Shown here in pieces: positions 62,121 to 64,000 of a DNA stretch of 64,000 nt. Position 1 is the first letter of the stretch, and each line of letters opens with the position of its first letter. The translations under genes and the position numbers were made by a program. Origin of the DNA: Phytophthora sp. 'mugwort' (Eukaryota; Oomycota; Peronosporomycetes; Peronosporales; Peronosporaceae). A model generated the notes under the pieces. The model saw only the letters and a list, made by a program, of their open reading frames with translations, was not told the origin of the DNA and searched no databases. The DNA is taken from the NCBI GenBank assembly GCA_033558025.1, contig JAUCEF010000011.1, forward strand, positions 124,001 through 188,000, written 5' to 3'.

Positions 62121-62853
62121 GTGCTAGCGTGAAGATGGTACGTGTTGAGTGGCTGAAAAAGGGCAAGATTCAGGAGATCAGGTGGTACGAGATAGGGTTC
62201 ACGATGGGAAAATAGGACCATAAAAAGATAAACAACAATCAGACTCGAATTTGCATTGGACGACTTAGGCGGTTTTCAGATACCGTGGAAAGGAAACTAC
62301 ATTGGTCATCCAAGGTGTCGACCAGTCCAAGGTAGCAGATCTAGTGTCGTGGTGAGCGGATCGGATCGGATATTAGCTGACCCTCCCCCACGCCAGCGAA
62401 CTTCTGCTTTAGCGCATACCTCGGTCGATCGGCATTCAGTGCCTGGCCGACGATCGCTTCGACTCTCAACTCGCGAAATCCCGCTAAAGGAAGCGTCAGA
62501 CAACCCAAGGAAAGGAAAGGAGCAACGCCATACGCAACCTCGGCCTCGGATCAAGTCCAGGCCCCCGATCGAAGGTCGACTACCTCAGAACGGAACCAAT
62601 AACGGCAGCAGAGCGAGACTTTCTTGCTGCTCCACGTCCCCTGCGTCCCGTCAGGACGTCCAAGACGTTACATCGCTGCATCTTTCGGAGTCCGAAGAGA
62701 GCAGATCCAGCCCACCCTACCCGTCCACAAGGTGAGACGAAGTTCCGTTGATTCATGGATCATCGGAGAACCCCCTCCGTTAGTCGGTATCTGGGCGCAG
62801 TTGGTAAGCGAATCGGGTCTTAATCATATTTTGACCGATCCCGCTACACCATA

Positions 62854-64000
62854 ATGGTGCGCGTGCCCGGATCTCTTGGTGACTCAGGATTTCACCGTGA
62901 GTTCACAAAAGAAGATGTGAAAGTGAAGATTGAACAAGGGGATCAAGCGTCGTCGGAGATTAGATCGACGACGCCGCCGCTGAATAAAGCGAGATCCGCA
63001 GATCGGCAGAGCCCTGAGAGGAGCTTTGTCGACAGAAGAGAGGCAGATCCGGATCTGGAAGAGAAGCCTCGAATTCCTCCCCAGGTCCCTTCGGGGACCC
63101 CCGCAGATCTCGCAATCGAGGTCTGCCATGAGAGACAGGAAAGGCGAAGCATGAACCCTACTCGCTCGCTACTTCCGTAGCTACAAGGTCGGTGCCGAAG
63201 AAGAAGAAGAACAAGATTACGAAAAATAACTGAAGGCCCCGAAGTCAAAGGCGGAAGACCAGACTCAGGTGTCCACAGCGATCTGGACTGAAGATGCCTG
63301 GAGATCATATGGTACAAGACGTGGACATGGAATCGGTAGGATCGCCGCGGTACCAGCCGTCTCTCGGTGAATATGACCCGGAAGATCTGGATATCCCAAG
63401 TGCAGGACGTGTCGCGGTCGCCACAGCCACAACCGGACCGGGAGGTGCCTCACTGATCCAACGCGTCCGAATCTCAGCTATTTCAGACTTAAAAGAGTTT
63501 ATCGGCAAGGATCAAGCTGAAGACCGAGCCAGAGCGTGGGTCAGTAAGGTCAAATCGGCGTTCCTGCGAGATCAGGCTTCCGACGAAGAGAAATGTCTGA
63601 CCTTCGCCGATCTACCCCCAGGACAAGCCAAAAACTGGTACCGACAATTCAGCCGATCGACTCGAAACAAGTGGAGTACCTGCTTCGCAGCTTCCAGACG
63701 CAATACTGCGGTCTGGGCGTCTCAGCTGCATGGCAGTACTACCATGCACGTAAGTGATCGGAAGCGTCTCCTTTGGACTACCTTTACCGTTTGAACGTCG
63801 CAGGTCTGCGGGCACGGTTGAATATCAAGGCGATCGAAAAGATCGTCATGAACATGTCGATCACTACATTGAAACTCTGGGAGATCCGACTTGGCAGAAC
63901 AGTTGACGTTGTTGCGTCTTTCAGATGCCGACGAGCTGGAAGAAGTCCTCCGCGCGCGAGAACGGGCCAAGAGCAGGCAGAAGGGGTCCGACTTTGGATC
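62854..64000 (+). pseudogene. Gypsy gag, frameshifted, truncated by window end
   Basis: A plausible start is the ATG at 62,854 (frame to 63,180). After frame changes and a stop, the frame from 63,294 holds the capsid-like region (VRISAISDLKEFIGKDQAED, RAWVSKVKSAFLRDQASDEE, FADLPPGQAKNWYRQFSRST). Beyond 63,690 the same protein continues only by switching frames (LGVSAAWQYYHARK; SPLDYLYRLNVAGLRARLNI; LLRLSDADELEEVLRARERA). At least four frame changes indicate a pseudogene. The zinc knuckle and pol are not reached. Confidence 0.7.

Larger units (their letters stand above)
60255..64000 (+). mobile_element. Ty3/Gypsy LTR retrotransposon, 5' part, runs off the window
   Basis: A candidate LTR starts with TGTAACACAC at 60,255. 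It is followed by a GATC-rich tandem-repeat leader and, from 62,854, a gag-like region with the capsid block characteristic of oomycete Gypsy elements. Protease, reverse transcriptase and integrase would lie beyond the right edge. The gag is frameshifted, so this copy is probably inactive. The primer-binding site could not be assigned. Confidence 0.7.

Noticed and set aside
61688..62215. 175-codon frame in the Gypsy leader
   Set aside because: It lies within the GATC tandem repeats, which keep several frames open by composition; no family features.
1..64000. tRNA, rRNA or other structured RNA genes
   Set aside because: I saw no cloverleaf with A and B box motifs or rRNA-like segment by eye; a covariance search would be needed for certainty.

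Overview
The window looks like nuclear DNA of an oomycete, most probably a Phytophthora-like species. The genes are GC-rich with short (about 45-85 nt) GT-AG introns carrying CTAAC-type branch sites. Several starts are preceded by an oomycete-style initiator (TCATTYY followed by a CAWTTT-like block). Two gene-dense blocks flank a transposon graveyard, and the repertoire (PiggyBac, MULE, Harbinger, hAT, pogo and Gypsy relics) is typical of Phytophthora. The species was not verified.

Layout. 0-1.9 kb: poorly coding, with a possible BED-finger relic. 1.9-21 kb is a compact gene block: membrane-associated ATP-grasp protein (+), F-box/LRR protein (+), a nine-exon gene ending in a helix-hairpin-helix domain (-), two different tRNA-dihydrouridine synthases tail to tail (+/-), ankyrin protein (+), EF-hand protein (-), a fold-back repeat, an intronless diphosphoinositol-pentakisphosphate kinase of the PPIP5K/Vip1 family (+), a conserved protein of unknown function (-) and a Cid1-like nucleotidyltransferase (-). 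21-33 kb is repeat-rich: broken PIF/Harbinger, MULE, hAT and pogo/CENP-B-like transposases, plus a well-bounded 605-bp deleted pogo-type element.

33.4-45 kb is gene-dense again: Sds3-like Sin3-complex subunit (+), PX-domain protein (-), the spliceosomal intron-binding helicase Aquarius (+), an N-terminal protein methyltransferase NTMT1 (-) and an alpha/beta-hydrolase (+). A complete-length but inactivated PiggyBac element (45,031-48,451, TTAA duplication, 13-bp terminal repeats) is inserted about 110 bp behind that hydrolase. A full-size ABCC-type transporter (+) and two more paralogues of the hydrolase (-,-) follow. From about 60.25 kb to the end lies the 5' part of a Ty3/Gypsy retrotransposon: candidate LTR, a GATC-saturated tandem-repeat leader and a frameshifted gag.

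How it fits together: most genes are housekeeping (tRNA modification, RNA tailing, splicing, chromatin, protein N-methylation, inositol pyrophosphate signalling). Neighbouring genes are often convergent with very short gaps (31, 72, 75 and 154 bp). The most unusual signals are introns or intron-like gaps inside two DNA-transposon genes that carry element-specific repeat motifs: the PiggyBac intron carries sequence resembling the element's own ends, and the MULE region carries a dispersed 15-bp motif. Others are the local family of three Ser/Arg-rich-tailed hydrolases, a likely GC-AG intron, and an ABC transporter with an arginine at the NBD1 catalytic-acid position. Gene models were assembled by eye from reading frames and splice signals; no searches were run.
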